Positions 42,328-53,054 of a stretch of 64,000 bases of DNA are shown piece after piece. The notes below the pieces were generated by a model. The model made no database searches. It saw only the letters and a list, made by a program, of their open reading frames with translations, and was not told where the DNA came from. The position numbers were made by a program, and so were the translations under genes. Position 1 is the first letter of the stretch. The number at the start of each line of letters is the position of its first letter. Location: NCBI GenBank assembly GCA_030686115.1, contig CP131612.1, positions 744,001 to 808,000 on the forward strand. Reading direction: 5' to 3'. Source of the DNA: Psychrobacter cibarius. Its GTDB lineage: Bacteria > Pseudomonadota > Gammaproteobacteria > Pseudomonadales > Moraxellaceae.

Positions 42328-42981
42328 GTGTTGAATGATGATTTAGATAATAGCCAATCGATTGCTCCTGCTGGAATAGCATTTTCTCAAGCGTGTGAAA
42401 ATAATAAACAGCCGATTCTGACAGTTCTACAAGAAGAGCTAAGAGACTTTAAGCACGTGTTAGAGGTTGGGTCGGGTACGGGTCAGCATAGTGTGTATTT
42501 CGCACCGAGATTGAAGCATGTAAACTGGCAGACCAGTGATGTGTTGGCTCATCATGCCACCATCAATGCTTGGCATACTGCTTATCCTGCGCACAATCTA
42601 TATGCGCCGCTTATTTTTGATGTGTCGCGTGATTCAGTACCAATAAACAAAGCTGTTGATGCCCCTTATGATGTAGTATTTACCGCCAATACTTTGCATA
42701 TTATGTCTTGGTCTTTAGTTAGTAAGTTATTTGAATTGGTCGGCGATATGCTACCTATCAATGGTAAGTTCATCGTTTATGGACCCTTTAACGAAAAGGG
42801 CAGTTATAGCAGTGAAAGCAATCGTCAGTTTGACCATAGCTTACGGCAGCGCGATGCTAATAGTGGTATCCGTCATTTAGAAGACGTTATAGATTTGGCA
42901 AATACATATCATTTAACGTTAAGTAGGCGTTATGAGATGCCATCTAACAATCAAATATTAGTATTTGAAAAACTTTATTAA
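42328..42981 (+). CDS. DUF938 class I SAM-dependent methyltransferase
   Basis: A 217-residue protein with motif I 'VLEVGSGTGQHSVYFA' near residue 47, 'YDVVFTANTLHIMSW' as the motif IV region, and 'GKFIVYGPFNEKGSYSSESN', all typical of DUF938. The substrate is unknown. The start is GTG with AAGGA eight bases upstream. It converges on ppc. Confidence 0.85.
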   Translation: MLNDDLDNSQSIAPAGIAFSQACENNKQPILTVLQEELRDFKHVLEVGSGTGQHSVYFAPRLKHVNWQTSDVLAHHATINAWHTAYPAHNLYAPLIFDVSRDSVPINKAVDAPYDVVFTANTLHIMSWSLVSKLFELVGDMLPINGKFIVYGPFNEKGSYSSESNRQFDHSLRQRDANSGIRHLEDVIDLANTYHLTLSRRYEMPSNNQILVFEKLY

Positions 42982-43082
42982 CGTAAAAAGCTGAATTGAT
43001 TCACTGTGATAACACTATGAATCAACTCAGCGTTGGTACGATTTTGATTGAGTAAATATCTACCTTCCTGTATGTATCAATA

Positions 43083-45872
43083 CTAACCCGTATTGCGTAG
43101 CCCTGCTGCCAAAGCATTGATACTACGAATTAACGCATCTTCGACAGCCAGTCTCTCATTATTTTCCAATTTATCATCACTAGCGCTATCAGGCTGGCGC
43201 ATACGTTTGAGTAGCTCAATCTGAATATAGTTAATAGGATCTAAATAGGCGTTACGCCATTCCAATGAATGAGCCAATTCTTGTTGGTTTGAGAGTAAAG
43301 ACGCCTGCTCTAGCAAGGAGTTGAGACCTGCGTGCGTCAGTTCATGCTCATCAATCACTGCCTGCATCACCTGCTCACGTAAGCTTTCATCTGCACATAG
43401 TTGACTGTATGCGCGGGCGATATTCATCTCGGATTTGGTAAAAGCCATTTCAATATTACTGATAAAGACATTGAAAAATGGCCAGTTTTTATTCATCTCT
43501 TTCATTAAATCTTCGTCTTTTTTGACGCTATCTAAAGCGCTGCCCACGCCATACCAAGCGGGAAGGGTAAAGCGCGCCAATGACCAGCCAAATACCCACG
43601 GTATCGCTCGAATCGTCGATTTGCTCGGTAGTCCTTTTTTACGGTGAGCAGGACGCGAGCCAATATTGAGCAATGAAATCTCTTGTACTGGTGTGGCCTC
43701 AGAATAAAACTGATAGAAGCCCTCTGTATTATCCGTCAGCTCTCGATATTGCTGTTCGCCTGCATCTGCCAAATCAGCAAACAACGCTTCATAGCTATCT
43801 AGCTGTTTGGGTTGTTCGACAAATCGTGACGAGCTGGCTTTTAGCGCCCCCGTGATTCCCATGGTTAATTCAAATACGGCAGTATCTGGATTGGCATACT
43901 TGGCGTAAAGTACTTCGCCTTGTTCGGTGAATTTGATCTGTCCATGTAAAGTGCCAGCAGGCTGAGCAGCGATGGCTTGATGGGTTGAGCCACCACCACG
44001 ACTGACGGAACCACCACGACCATGGAACAGGCGGGTGGTGATACCATATTGATTGGCGATATCGGTGATGGTTTGCTGGGCACTATATAACTGCCAAGCG
44101 GAGGTAATAATGCCGCCGTCTTTAGAAGAGTCTGAGTAGCCAAGCATAATCTCTTGAATGTTTCCTGAGTGCTCAAGTAGCTCCCGATACAGCGGATTGT
44201 CCAACACCATTGGCATAATCTTATCGATATTTTTTAAATCTTCGATGGTTTCAAACAGTGGCGCAACCGGTAGGGCAGAAAATAAATGCCCATTCTTATC
44301 AATACCCGATAAGCCTGCAAAACGCATCAGTAGCAGCACCTCTAATAGCTGACTGGCGTTGTTGGTCATCGAAATTACATAGCTACCAAAAGTATCGTCG
44401 CCGACCAGTTTGCGCAGTTTAGCGACAGAATTCATCAGAGCAAGCTGTTCATGTGTTTGCGCGCTTAAATTGTCGGTATAAATCAGCGGTGCACCGGGCT
44501 TTTCTAGCAAACGCGTTAGCCATTGTTGGCGCTCTGTTTCGCTGAGGGTGTGATAGTCGGGCAGATTCGAGGCGCTAGCAAAAATATCTGCAATAACTTC
44601 GCCGTGATAGCCTGAATCTTGACGAATATCCAGCGCAGCCAAATGAAAGCCGCAGGTTTTGACTAGGCGAATGGTATCAAGCAGTAAGCCTTCGCCATGT
44701 GCTTTGTCATGAGTATTGACACTTTTGCGAATAAGGCGTAAATCATCTAACAAGGCTGTCGGTGTTGAGTAAGCCTCTTGTGCAGCCTCTTTATCTGTGC
44801 CTTGGCTTTGGATATGCTGGTTAGTCGCTTTTATTTTAGCCAGAATAATGGACAGCAATCTTCGGTACGGTTCATTATTGTAATCATCAGGATTGTAGCA
44901 AAAGACTTTTTGATCGAGTGTGCTGTAGTCTTTGATACGGGTATAAATCTCTGGCGCGATATCGACGATAGTATCGCTATGAATCAGCTCACGACGCAAT
45001 TTTCTGACCAATACTTGGTAATGGCGTAGCACGGTATTAGCATGCATCAATACCGCCATTTCAGTGGTTTCATGGGTGACGAATGGATTGCCATCTCTAT
45101 CGCCGCCAATCCAAGAGCCAAAACTGACAAAGGCGGGTAAAGGGTAGTCGATTAACTCAGGATAGATATCGACGATAGCGTCTTTTATATTACGATATAC
45201 TTTGGGAATGGCAGTGAATAAGCTGGCATCAAAATAGTGTAAGCCGTTGTTTATTTCATCATAAACCAAAGGTTTTCGGCTGCGAACTTCGTCTGATGAC
45301 CACAGTAAGTCAATGGTTTCTGCTGTCTTTTGCTTAGCTTGCATAAAGGCTAGGCTGCCTTCGGGATAGTCGCTCATGGCATCGGTATGCTCATAGAGAG
45401 TCTGCAAAATATTCATGGTGGTGCGTCTACGGGCTTCGGTAGGATGAGCCGTAAAAACAGGAATAAATTTAAGGTGATCAATAAGCTCTTTGATTTGCGC
45501 AGGTTCGATTTGCCGCTCACGACATTCTAACAAGGTGCGGCGAAAGGAGCCCTCCCAGCTTTGATTGGATTGGGCACGCATAGTACGGCGTTGCTCACGC
45601 AGATAGTTTTCTTCCGTTAAATTGGCAAGGAAAAAGTAAATAGAGAATGCGCGAATGACGTTTTTTAAGGTTTGATTGTCTAATGAGGCAATAAGATCGA
45701 TCAGCTGCTGTTTGTGTGCTGGATTATGCTCACGGCGCTCCTGAATAAAGCCTTTGCGTAATGTTTCGATAGTACGTAGGGTATCCTCCCCAGATTGGCG
45801 AGAAATGGCCTCACCTAAAAATGCGCCTAACAATCTAACACGCGCACGCAATACGTCGTTCTTCAATAACAT
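43083..45872 (-). CDS. ppc: Phosphoenolpyruvate carboxylase
   Basis: A 929-residue enzyme carboxylating PEP to oxaloacetate, the anaplerotic feed of the TCA cycle. Catalytic histidine motif 'FTAHPTEARRRT' near 140, 'GGDRDGNPFVT' near 256, 'GYSDSSKDGG' and the Gly loop 'GRGGSVSRGGG' near 620, and the conserved C-terminal 'LRNTG'. Length slightly above the E. coli enzyme (883). Monocistronic; a weak dyad (TTGATTCA / TGAATCAA) sits between it and the DUF938 gene. Confidence 0.97.
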   Translation of the reverse strand: MLLKNDVLRARVRLLGAFLGEAISRQSGEDTLRTIETLRKGFIQERREHNPAHKQQLIDLIASLDNQTLKNVIRAFSIYFFLANLTEENYLREQRRTMRAQSNQSWEGSFRRTLLECRERQIEPAQIKELIDHLKFIPVFTAHPTEARRRTTMNILQTLYEHTDAMSDYPEGSLAFMQAKQKTAETIDLLWSSDEVRSRKPLVYDEINNGLHYFDASLFTAIPKVYRNIKDAIVDIYPELIDYPLPAFVSFGSWIGGDRDGNPFVTHETTEMAVLMHANTVLRHYQVLVRKLRRELIHSDTIVDIAPEIYTRIKDYSTLDQKVFCYNPDDYNNEPYRRLLSIILAKIKATNQHIQSQGTDKEAAQEAYSTPTALLDDLRLIRKSVNTHDKAHGEGLLLDTIRLVKTCGFHLAALDIRQDSGYHGEVIADIFASASNLPDYHTLSETERQQWLTRLLEKPGAPLIYTDNLSAQTHEQLALMNSVAKLRKLVGDDTFGSYVISMTNNASQLLEVLLLMRFAGLSGIDKNGHLFSALPVAPLFETIEDLKNIDKIMPMVLDNPLYRELLEHSGNIQEIMLGYSDSSKDGGIITSAWQLYSAQQTITDIANQYGITTRLFHGRGGSVSRGGGSTHQAIAAQPAGTLHGQIKFTEQGEVLYAKYANPDTAVFELTMGITGALKASSSRFVEQPKQLDSYEALFADLADAGEQQYRELTDNTEGFYQFYSEATPVQEISLLNIGSRPAHRKKGLPSKSTIRAIPWVFGWSLARFTLPAWYGVGSALDSVKKDEDLMKEMNKNWPFFNVFISNIEMAFTKSEMNIARAYSQLCADESLREQVMQAVIDEHELTHAGLNSLLEQASLLSNQQELAHSLEWRNAYLDPINYIQIELLKRMRQPDSASDDKLENNERLAVEDALIRSINALAAGLRNTG

Positions 45873-45966
45873 AATTGGCTTCCTTGGCTTTTAATCGACT
45901 CATTTATCAATGAGATAGGCTGGTTAATAATTAAGGGTCGCTGTTCTTATAGGATATAAATTAAAG

Positions 45967-46758
45967 TTATTTATATTCATTTGCTAAAAAATCCAAATAG
46001 CGTTTCCACGAGCGCTCATCTGCACGTGCATCATATCTATCACTGCCGAACACGCTAAAGGCATGTGGTGCACCACTGTATGTCACCATCTCATGCGGTA
46101 CGTTGGCGGCTTCTAGCGTCTTACCCAAAGTTGCGAAGCTCTCTAGAGAGACAGATTCATCAGCAGAGCCATGGAATACCAAGATTTCTCCAGTTGTCTT
46201 GTCATAACTTTGACCCGTTGGAATATCAAAGGCACCATGGAAGGGTACAAATGCTTTTTGCTCAAATCCTGAGCGCGCCAGCTCCAGAGCAACGGTACCG
46301 CCAAAACAATATCCCATGGTAGTACCTTTACGCACATCATTACCTTGTAGTCGTCCAGCATTCAACGCACCTTGAAGTATGCGGCGCATTTTATTGCGAT
46401 CATCATATAACTCCCCAGTTAAGCGTTTGTTTTCTTCAATAGAAGTAGGGCGAACGCCTTGCCCGAACATGTCTGCCGCCAATACGTTGTAGCCCTCAGT
46501 AGCTAACATATCAGCACGTTTACGCTCATAGTCTGTCAATCCATCCCAGTCATGAATGAGTAAGATAAAAGGCGCATTCGCTTTGTCGGCTTTGGCGTAA
46601 TAGCCTTCGTATGCTTGATCATCCACGGTATAGGTAATATTTTTGGTCGTAATAGCGGCAGCCGTTTGGCTGAAAGTCAGTACCATTAGTCCGATTGACG
46701 CACCCATTAGCAATGAGTGATAAGGTTTTTTGGACGGAGTATTTGAAGTTGATAACAT
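45967..46758 (-). CDS. Exported dienelactone hydrolase family protein
   Basis: A 263-residue alpha/beta hydrolase with an N-terminal signal peptide (about residues 14-35, ending TAAA). The Cys-Asp-His triad of dienelactone hydrolases is C151 ('GYCFGGTVAL'), D200 ('HGSADESV') and H232 ('GAPHAF'). 'LLIHDWDGLTDYERKRADMLA' is the oxyanion-side block. True substrate unknown; periplasmic location is inferred from the signal. Confidence 0.86.
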   Translation of the reverse strand: MLSTSNTPSKKPYHSLLMGASIGLMVLTFSQTAAAITTKNITYTVDDQAYEGYYAKADKANAPFILLIHDWDGLTDYERKRADMLATEGYNVLAADMFGQGVRPTSIEENKRLTGELYDDRNKMRRILQGALNAGRLQGNDVRKGTTMGYCFGGTVALELARSGFEQKAFVPFHGAFDIPTGQSYDKTTGEILVFHGSADESVSLESFATLGKTLEAANVPHEMVTYSGAPHAFSVFGSDRYDARADERSWKRYLDFLANEYK

Positions 46759-46991
46759 GGTAGGTCGCCTTATAATCGTATAAAAAAGATAAATAGTTGG
46801 CTAAAACCATGCCCATTTTATTTATCAACTGTTTTAATGCTTCCTAAGAGCATACCTTAAAAAATCACTACATTACAAGAATCTATCGTCAACGTTGAAG
46901 CTCTCTTTAAATACGCTGAAATTATGGCTTTATCACGGCTGCAAACTTTAACCAAATATCAACAAGGAGTGCCATGAATTAGTCATATTTT

Positions 46992-47020
46992 TTGGCTAAT
47001 ATTAAAGACAGCTCTATACA
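46992..47020 (+). promoter_or_regulatory. Candidate sigma70 promoter for the catalase gene
   Basis: TTGGCT (46992-46997), 17 bases, TATACA (47015-47020), about 50 bp before the start codon. The remainder of the 312-bp divergent region (46759-47070) shows no gene and no operator I can name. Confidence 0.5.
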
Positions 47021-47070
47021 AAGGTTCTAAAGAAATAGAGCCTACTTTTAATTACTAGCTAGGATGCATA

Positions 47071-49158
47071 ATGAAAAATAATATTGATAATACTGACCCC
47101 GCTAAAGATATGAATACGGAACGTGGCAATGGCGGTGAGACTCACCAGCGCGCAGGGGATGACACTAAAGTGCTAACGACCCAACAAGGTGTCGTCATCT
47201 CTGACAATCAAAACTCTCTAAAAGCAGGCGCACGTGGCCCCACATTGCTAGAGGACTTTGTATTGCGTGAAAAGATTCATCATTTTGACCATGAGCGTAT
47301 TCCTGAGCGTATCGTTCATGCACGTGGTAGTGCTGCTCACGGTTATTTTGAACTCACTGAGTCGCTCGAAAAATATACCACGGCGAAAATTTTGACTGAA
47401 ACAGGTAAACAGACGCCTTTATTTACCCGTTTTTCTACGGTTGCAGGTAACAAAGGCTCAAAAGATACGCCACGTGATGTGCGTGGTTTTGCCGTAAAAA
47501 TTTATACCGAAGAAGGCAATTGGGACATCGTTGGTAACAACATGCCGATTTTCTTTATTCAAGATGCGATGAAATTTCCAGATTTGATTCATGCAGTCAA
47601 ACCAGAGCCAGATCGTGGATTTCCGCAAGCCGCTTCGGCGCACGATACGTTTTGGGATTTTGTGTCATTAAGTCCTGAGACCATGCATAATTTAATTTGG
47701 CTGATGAGTGATCGTGCACTACCACGCAGTTTACGCATGATGGAAGGCTTTGGTATTCACAGCTATCGTTTAATCAACAAAGAAGGCAAGAGCACCTTTG
47801 TCCGTTTCCATTGGAAGCCAGTATTAGGTGTACAGTCAACCACGTGGGATGAGGCGGTAAAAATCTCAGGCGCTGACTCTGATTATCATCGCCGTGATTT
47901 ATTTGAAGCCATTAATAATGGCGACTATCCTGAATGGGAGTTTGGCGTCCAGTTATTTACTGAAGAAGAAGCTGATAAGTTCCCGTTTGATCATCTAGAT
48001 GCCACCAAATTGATTCCAGAAGAGATGGTGCCAGTGAAAGTCGTGGGTAAAATGGTGCTGAACCGCTATCCCGATAACTTTTTTGCAGAAACGGAGCAAG
48101 TGGCGTTCTGCCCATCGCATCTGCCACCAGGTATCGACTTCAGTAACGATCCATTATTACAAGGTCGTTTGTTCAGTTATCTAGACACGCAATTATCACG
48201 CTTAGGTTCGCCTAACTTTGCCCAAATCCCAATCAATGCACCGAAATGCCCGTTTGCTAATAATCAGCAAGATGGTCATATGCAGATGCAAGTACCTAAG
48301 ACTCGTGTACTCTATGAACCACAAAGCTTAGATCCGACTAGACCGCGCGAAAGTGCCAAACGTGGCTTTGAATCATTCCATGAGCAGTTGGATGATGGTG
48401 TGAAAGGTCGCGTGCGTGCAGAAAGTTTTGCCGATCACTACAGTCAGCCGCGTATGTTCTATCGTAGCCAAACACCAGCTGAGCAAGCGCACATTGCTTC
48501 TGCTTATGCCTTTGAGCTAGGTAAAGTAGATACGGCGCATGTACGTACTCGTATGCTGAGTCATCTGCCGCATATCGATGAAGACTTGGCAAATCGTGTG
48601 GCAACAGCGCTAGGTATGGAACTGCCAGAGCCTGCTGATGCTGCTGCTCCTGTACAGGATATGGCAACTTCGAAAGCAGTACAAACGATTGGTCTAACGC
48701 CTAAGAGTTTAAAAGGCCGTTTGATTGGTATCTTGGTCGCAGAAGGCTCTAAGCATAGTGAAATCAAAAAGTTCGAAGAGGCGGCAAAAGTGCAGGGTGC
48801 TAGCGTGAAAATCGTTGCGCCCAATAAAGAAGTTGTCTTAGATGACGACACTCGCATACAAGCAGATGAGCGTCTCGCTGGCGGTCCATCAGTGATGTTT
48901 GACGCTGTTGTTAGTATCATTATGCCAGAGCAAGCTAAGAAGCTAGCAAAAGACAGCTCAGCACTAGATTGGTTCAACGATGCTTATGGACATTGCAAAG
49001 CGATTGCTTATTGCGGCGCGACTGACGAATTTATCTTAAGTAAGCTACCTATCGAAAAAGACAGTTTCGTGACGCCACTGGCTGAATTGGATAGCTTTAT
49101 TGAGAATGCCAAATCTCGTCTGTGGGAACGTGAACTAAAGGTTCGTGACTTGGCATAA
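47071..49158 (+). CDS. katE: Large-subunit catalase HPII-type
   Basis: A 695-residue clade II monofunctional haem catalase that dismutates hydrogen peroxide. The catalytic histidine is H83 in '[15 protein letters not shown]'. '[11 protein letters not shown]' supplies the distal Asn region, and '[15 protein letters not shown]' holds the proximal Tyr (family RLFSY). The last 150 residues ('[17 protein letters not shown]...') are the flavodoxin/DJ-1-like domain found only in large catalases. It is a little shorter than E. coli HPII (753). A terminator follows. Confidence 0.95.
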   Translation: MKNNIDNTDPAKDMNTERGNGGETHQRAGDDTKVLTTQQGVVISDNQNSLKAGARGPTLLEDFVLREKIHHFDHERIPERIVHARGSAAHGYFELTESLEKYTTAKILTETGKQTPLFTRFSTVAGNKGSKDTPRDVRGFAVKIYTEEGNWDIVGNNMPIFFIQDAMKFPDLIHAVKPEPDRGFPQAASAHDTFWDFVSLSPETMHNLIWLMSDRALPRSLRMMEGFGIHSYRLINKEGKSTFVRFHWKPVLGVQSTTWDEAVKISGADSDYHRRDLFEAINNGDYPEWEFGVQLFTEEEADKFPFDHLDATKLIPEEMVPVKVVGKMVLNRYPDNFFAETEQVAFCPSHLPPGIDFSNDPLLQGRLFSYLDTQLSRLGSPNFAQIPINAPKCPFANNQQDGHMQMQVPKTRVLYEPQSLDPTRPRESAKRGFESFHEQLDDGVKGRVRAESFADHYSQPRMFYRSQTPAEQAHIASAYAFELGKVDTAHVRTRMLSHLPHIDEDLANRVATALGMELPEPADAAAPVQDMATSKAVQTIGLTPKSLKGRLIGILVAEGSKHSEIKKFEEAAKVQGASVKIVAPNKEVVLDDDTRIQADERLAGGPSVMFDAVVSIIMPEQAKKLAKDSSALDWFNDAYGHCKAIAYCGATDEFILSKLPIEKDSFVTPLAELDSFIENAKSRLWERELKVRDLA

Positions 49159-49210
49159 GGTAGTATTAAGTTTAAACTTCTGATACTTTTAAAATTTTAC
49201 TAATTTAACG

Positions 49211-49240
49211 AAAACTCAGCTTTAGCGCTGGGTTTTTTTT
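49211..49240 (+). terminator. katE terminator
   Basis: An AAACTCAGC / GCTGGGTTT stem (one G-U) and a T8 run. Confidence 0.82.
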
Positions 49241-49404
49241 GATGGCAAGTTTTATAAAAAAGCAATTTATAGCCACAAGCGTTCACTCAAAGTCATTACA
49301 AGTTGAATGGTGGGCGTTATACTAAATCCTATTAAGGCGCGTTAAAAGCGTCTCCTATAGTAGGGATGCTATAACAGTGAGCAATCATGTAGCAGGGAAT
49401 GCAA

Positions 49405-50193
49405 ATGAGTTTATGTGACATTGTACGTTTAGAAGGATATATCCAAAGTACTTATCTTGCGGTATATCCAGATAAAATTATGCTGCTGGACGGTGGTTGC
49501 CGCCCTGATGTGGCGATGGTATTAGATTATATTAGAACGACGTTACAGCGACCAATCAGCGATCTAAAAGTCGTCGTGGTGACCCATATGCATCCTGATC
49601 ATGCAGGCGGCGCTCATCAATTTAGAAAAGAGACGGGCTGTATCATTGTTTCGGCAGAAAAAAAGCGTCAATGGTATAGCGGTATCGGTGGGCATGCCAT
49701 GCATTTTGTGGATATAAATCTTGCGCATTATGTGGCGAGACGTCAAGGTCGCTCCCTTAAAAACCTGTATTATCCTGCCCGTCTCACGCCTGATATGACC
49801 GTTAAAGATGGGGATAGTGTGCCAAAATTTGATGAATGGCAAGTGCTGGAAACACCCGGACATACAGATCGTGACTTGTCTCTACTTCATGTACCAAGTG
49901 GACAAGTCTATACGGCCGACCTCATTATCAAGCTGCGTCATAAGTTTGTGGCGCCTTTTCCTATTTATGATCCTAAAGTCTATATTCAGTCACTACAAAG
50001 AATAAAGGCGTTGAAACCATCCATGGTCATGATGGCACATGGATGTGAGTTGGCAATAGATGCAGAAACTTTTGATATGCTGATTACGCAAGCACCCAGG
50101 CATCCACGGACGATCAAAGACACGATTAAGCATAAGCTACTGTGGCGAAAAGACACTGACTTCACTATTTTTAAACGAAACCGTAAAAAATAA
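49405..50193 (+). CDS. Metallo-beta-lactamase fold hydrolase
   Basis: A 262-residue MBL-fold protein. The zinc motif HxHxDH is 'THMHPDHAGG', with further ligands in 'ETPGHTDRDLS' and 'YTADLIIKLRH', and a late 'MMAHGCEL'. This pattern fits the general MBL family rather than class B lactamases; the substrate is unknown. AGGGA is 7 bases before ATG 49405, preferred over ATG 49399. No signal peptide. Confidence 0.85.
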   Translation: MSLCDIVRLEGYIQSTYLAVYPDKIMLLDGGCRPDVAMVLDYIRTTLQRPISDLKVVVVTHMHPDHAGGAHQFRKETGCIIVSAEKKRQWYSGIGGHAMHFVDINLAHYVARRQGRSLKNLYYPARLTPDMTVKDGDSVPKFDEWQVLETPGHTDRDLSLLHVPSGQVYTADLIIKLRHKFVAPFPIYDPKVYIQSLQRIKALKPSMVMMAHGCELAIDAETFDMLITQAPRHPRTIKDTIKHKLLWRKDTDFTIFKRNRKK

Positions 50194-50209
50194 AGTGAAA
50201 TTTTAAGCA

Positions 50210-50250
50210 AAAAAAAGCCCAGTCATTATTAATATAATGACTGGGCTTTC
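50210..50250. terminator. Bidirectional intrinsic terminator
   Basis: A 13-bp perfect stem (AGCCCAGTCATTA / TAATGACTGGGCT) flanked by an A-run and T-rich tract. It ends the MBL gene and, on the minus strand, the tRNA-Lys transcript. Confidence 0.88.
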
Positions 50251-50256
50251 TAAATA

Positions 50257-50332
50257 TGGTGGGCCGACCGCGACTCGAACGCGGGACCAATTGATTAAAA
50301 GTCAACTGCTCTACCAACTGAGCTATCGGCCC
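50257..50332 (-). tRNA. tRNA-Lys (TTT), copy 1
   Basis: A 76-nt cloverleaf on the minus strand. GGGCCGA pairs with TCGGCCC, the anticodon loop is CTTTTAA (TTT), the T-loop is CGTTCGAGTCG, and CCA is encoded. Confidence 0.97.
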
Positions 50333-50492
50333 TGAAGAGTGTATAAAAAAGCATGGCTTTTTTTAACTCTGCAAGTGAATTTACAACTTCGTAAATTCGG
50401 TGAAGTTTTCTAAAAGAAAGCTTCTTAAACTTTGTTACTTATTATGCCAATACCTGATAGGGCAATGTACATAACAAGCATAATACTAAATA

Positions 50493-50568
50493 TGGTGGGC
50501 CGACCGCGACTCGAACGCGGGACCAATTGATTAAAAGTCAACTGCTCTACCAACTGAGCTATCGGCCC
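50493..50568 (-). tRNA. tRNA-Lys (TTT), copy 2
   Basis: Identical in sequence to the copy at 50257-50332, 236 bp away. The flanks are also duplicated, including a TGAAGAGTGTATAAAAAA...CATGGC hairpin on the 5' side of each gene. Confidence 0.97.
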
Positions 50569-50760
50569 TGAAGAGTGTATAAAAAAAGCATGGCTTTTTT
50601 AACTCTGCAAGATAAATTTCCTTAAAGGCAAACTTATTAAAACTAGACATCTAAAAAATGTCTTTAAACTTAATTTTTAATATTAGGTCAATCAACATTA
50701 AAAGAGGCATTAAGTTTGTTTCAACGTTTAAATAATTTCTATCCCTAAACGTGAGAGCAC

Positions 50761-50788
50761 ATTATATACACTATCAGGACAATTACAA
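50761..50788 (-). promoter_or_regulatory. Candidate promoter for the tRNA-Lys pair
   Basis: On the minus strand TTGTAA (complement of 50783-50788), 16 bases, TATAAT (complement of 50761-50766). Transcription would run through both tRNA genes to the terminator at 50210. The remainder of 50569-50906 is AT-rich with no gene seen. Confidence 0.5.
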
Positions 50789-50906
50789 CCCCGTAATATA
50801 AAAAAAGTGCAATTAATGCGAAAAAATGCGTTTTTTTATATAATTTGGCTTATTGGTGGCTGTTTCATGGCAGTAAATGCCTATTTAAAACGTCAGTCGC
50901 GACGTT

Positions 50907-52964
50907 TTAGTCCCTAGACAGTGCTTCAACAGGATCTAACTTGGCTGCATTGCGTGCTGGTAAAAAGCCGAAGACAACGCCAATCAAGGTTGAACAAATA
51001 AAGGCAGCAATAATAGAGGTTGATGAGTAAATCACTTTAAAGCTATCACCAGCAAAATTATTAATGATTTCACCTATAGCAAATGCTACTCCAATACCTA
51101 ATAAGCCGCCTAAAATACAGACGAGTACGGCTTCTATCAAAAACTGCTGCATGATATCGTTTTGACGAGCCCCAACTGCCATACGTACACCAATTTCATT
51201 AGTGCGTTCCGTGACCGATACTAGCATAATATTCATCACACCAATACCACCAACGATCAATGAGATAACAGCAACCGATGAGATGAGCAGTGTCATAGTA
51301 CCTGTCGTTGATTCAATGGTCTGACGAATAGAATCTGAGTTAATAATATTAAAATCATCTTTACCATGGCGACCTTCTATTATGTCGGAAATAGCTGACT
51401 CAGCGACACTAGATGAGACACTATCATCTAACAGTGCTATAAAACTATCAATATTTGCACTACCAGTTATACGTGACATCACAGTAGTATAAGGCATATA
51501 TATGACGGGTGTCGTGCTACTTGGTCCAAAGCCACTGTCGCTTGCCTCAAGGACGCCAACCACGCGTCCAGGCACACTACCGATGAGTATGACTTCTCCG
51601 ATAGGGTTATCTATATCTGCAAAAAAAGCACTCTTGGCATTGTCATCGATAATAATATCTTGACTGCGAAGGTCGATACTTTGCGAATCGAAACCTTGAC
51701 CTAATGCCAACGTCTCACCAGTGACCTCTAGATAATACTCACCAACACCATTGATGGTCGAGTCTTCCTGCACGCTGCGATAGCGTACACTAGAGCTGGT
51801 ATTGACTTGAGGGCTCACATTGATAACATACGGTTGACTGCTGACCGCTTCTGCATCTTCTGGTGTGAGGTTGTCGTCATTATATTTACGTCGCGGGTCG
51901 CCTCTAGGGTAGCCGTCATTCACTGTTATAGTATTGGTTCCTAGCGAGCTAATATTTGCGAGAATTTGCTGCTGAGAGCCTTGACCAAGACCAACGATAG
52001 ACACAACCGCAGCGATACCGATGATAATGCCTAACATGGTCAGCAAGGTGCGCATCTTGTGTGCACGCATGGCAAGTAAGGACATTTTAAAAGCTTCGAG
52101 CAAACGATCCACAAAGCTTCCGAAGGCACTTTTACGATGTCCACCGAGGATAGATTCTGGGTGTTGAGTTGTCGGTTTATAATGCTCAGTTTTATAATCA
52201 GCAATGACGTAGCCATCTTTTAACTCAATAACCCGTTCGGCTTGAGCCGCAAGTTTGGGATCATGAGTGACCATGATAATGGTATGACCTTTAGCATTTA
52301 GATCATGTAATATCGTCATCACATCTTCGCCAGATTTACTATCTAGTGCGCCAGTTGGCTCATCTGCTAAGATGACATCGCCACCATTCATCAGGGCACG
52401 AGCAACAGAAACACGCTGTTGTTGGCCGCCTGAGAGCTGGCTAGGACGATTATTTACCTTTTCACCAAGGCCTAGATCGGTCAAGAGCTTTTCTGCGCGA
52501 TTGATTCGTGCCTCAGTGTTCATACCAGCATATACGGCAGGGACGGCAACGTTATCTTTGGCGCTAATGTCACCAAGCAGGTGGTAGCGCTGAAAGATAA
52601 AGCCAAAATGCTCTCGGCGTAACTCAGCCAATTCATCTGCCTCTAGTTTGTTTGCTGATTGGCCATAAATCTTATAGTCACCTGCTGTCGCCTGATCTAA
52701 GCAACCCAAGATATTCATTAGTGTAGACTTACCAGAGCCAGATTGCCCGATAATCGCGACCATTTCACCTTGATTAATCGTTAAATTAACCTCGTGCAAT
52801 ACGCGAATGGTTTGCTCGCCGGCAGCAAACTCTCGAATAATACCCGACAGCTCCATAATGGGCTTGTCAGCGGTAGCTGCAGTATTGATATTATTCGGTG
52901 AGTTGGTTTCTATCGAAGCGCTAGTGCTGTCGGTCGGCTGTTTAGCAGATTGAGATATAGTCAT
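50907..52964 (-). CDS. macB: MacB-type ABC transporter ATPase/permease
   Basis: About 685 residues. An N-terminal ABC ATPase has Walker A 'GQSGSGKST', signature '[15 protein letters not shown]' and Walker B '[12 protein letters not shown]'. Then come a membrane helix ('[22 protein letters not shown]'), a large periplasmic domain and the C-terminal FtsX-like permease with three helices. MacB with MacA and a TolC-type channel exports macrolides, peptides or lipids from the periplasm. ATG 52964 is preferred over the upstream TTG 53021, which adds a non-conserved lead. No tolC is in the window. Confidence 0.94.
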   Translation of the reverse strand: MTISQSAKQPTDSTSASIETNSPNNINTAATADKPIMELSGIIREFAAGEQTIRVLHEVNLTINQGEMVAIIGQSGSGKSTLMNILGCLDQATAGDYKIYGQSANKLEADELAELRREHFGFIFQRYHLLGDISAKDNVAVPAVYAGMNTEARINRAEKLLTDLGLGEKVNNRPSQLSGGQQQRVSVARALMNGGDVILADEPTGALDSKSGEDVMTILHDLNAKGHTIIMVTHDPKLAAQAERVIELKDGYVIADYKTEHYKPTTQHPESILGGHRKSAFGSFVDRLLEAFKMSLLAMRAHKMRTLLTMLGIIIGIAAVVSIVGLGQGSQQQILANISSLGTNTITVNDGYPRGDPRRKYNDDNLTPEDAEAVSSQPYVINVSPQVNTSSSVRYRSVQEDSTINGVGEYYLEVTGETLALGQGFDSQSIDLRSQDIIIDDNAKSAFFADIDNPIGEVILIGSVPGRVVGVLEASDSGFGPSSTTPVIYMPYTTVMSRITGSANIDSFIALLDDSVSSSVAESAISDIIEGRHGKDDFNIINSDSIRQTIESTTGTMTLLISSVAVISLIVGGIGVMNIMLVSVTERTNEIGVRMAVGARQNDIMQQFLIEAVLVCILGGLLGIGVAFAIGEIINNFAGDSFKVIYSSTSIIAAFICSTLIGVVFGFLPARNAAKLDPVEALSRD

Positions 52965-53054
52965 AGCAATGTCTTTAATCAAAGATAGTGAGTGTCGTGA
53001 GAAAAGGGCTAAGTTGCTCAAGCCCTTTCATCGTTAACATAGTCAAAGAATTAA

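Noticed and set aside
43000..43030. Dyad TTGATTCA / TGAATCAA between the DUF938 and ppc genes as a terminator
   Set aside because: The loop is long and there is no T-run; left out as a formal terminator.
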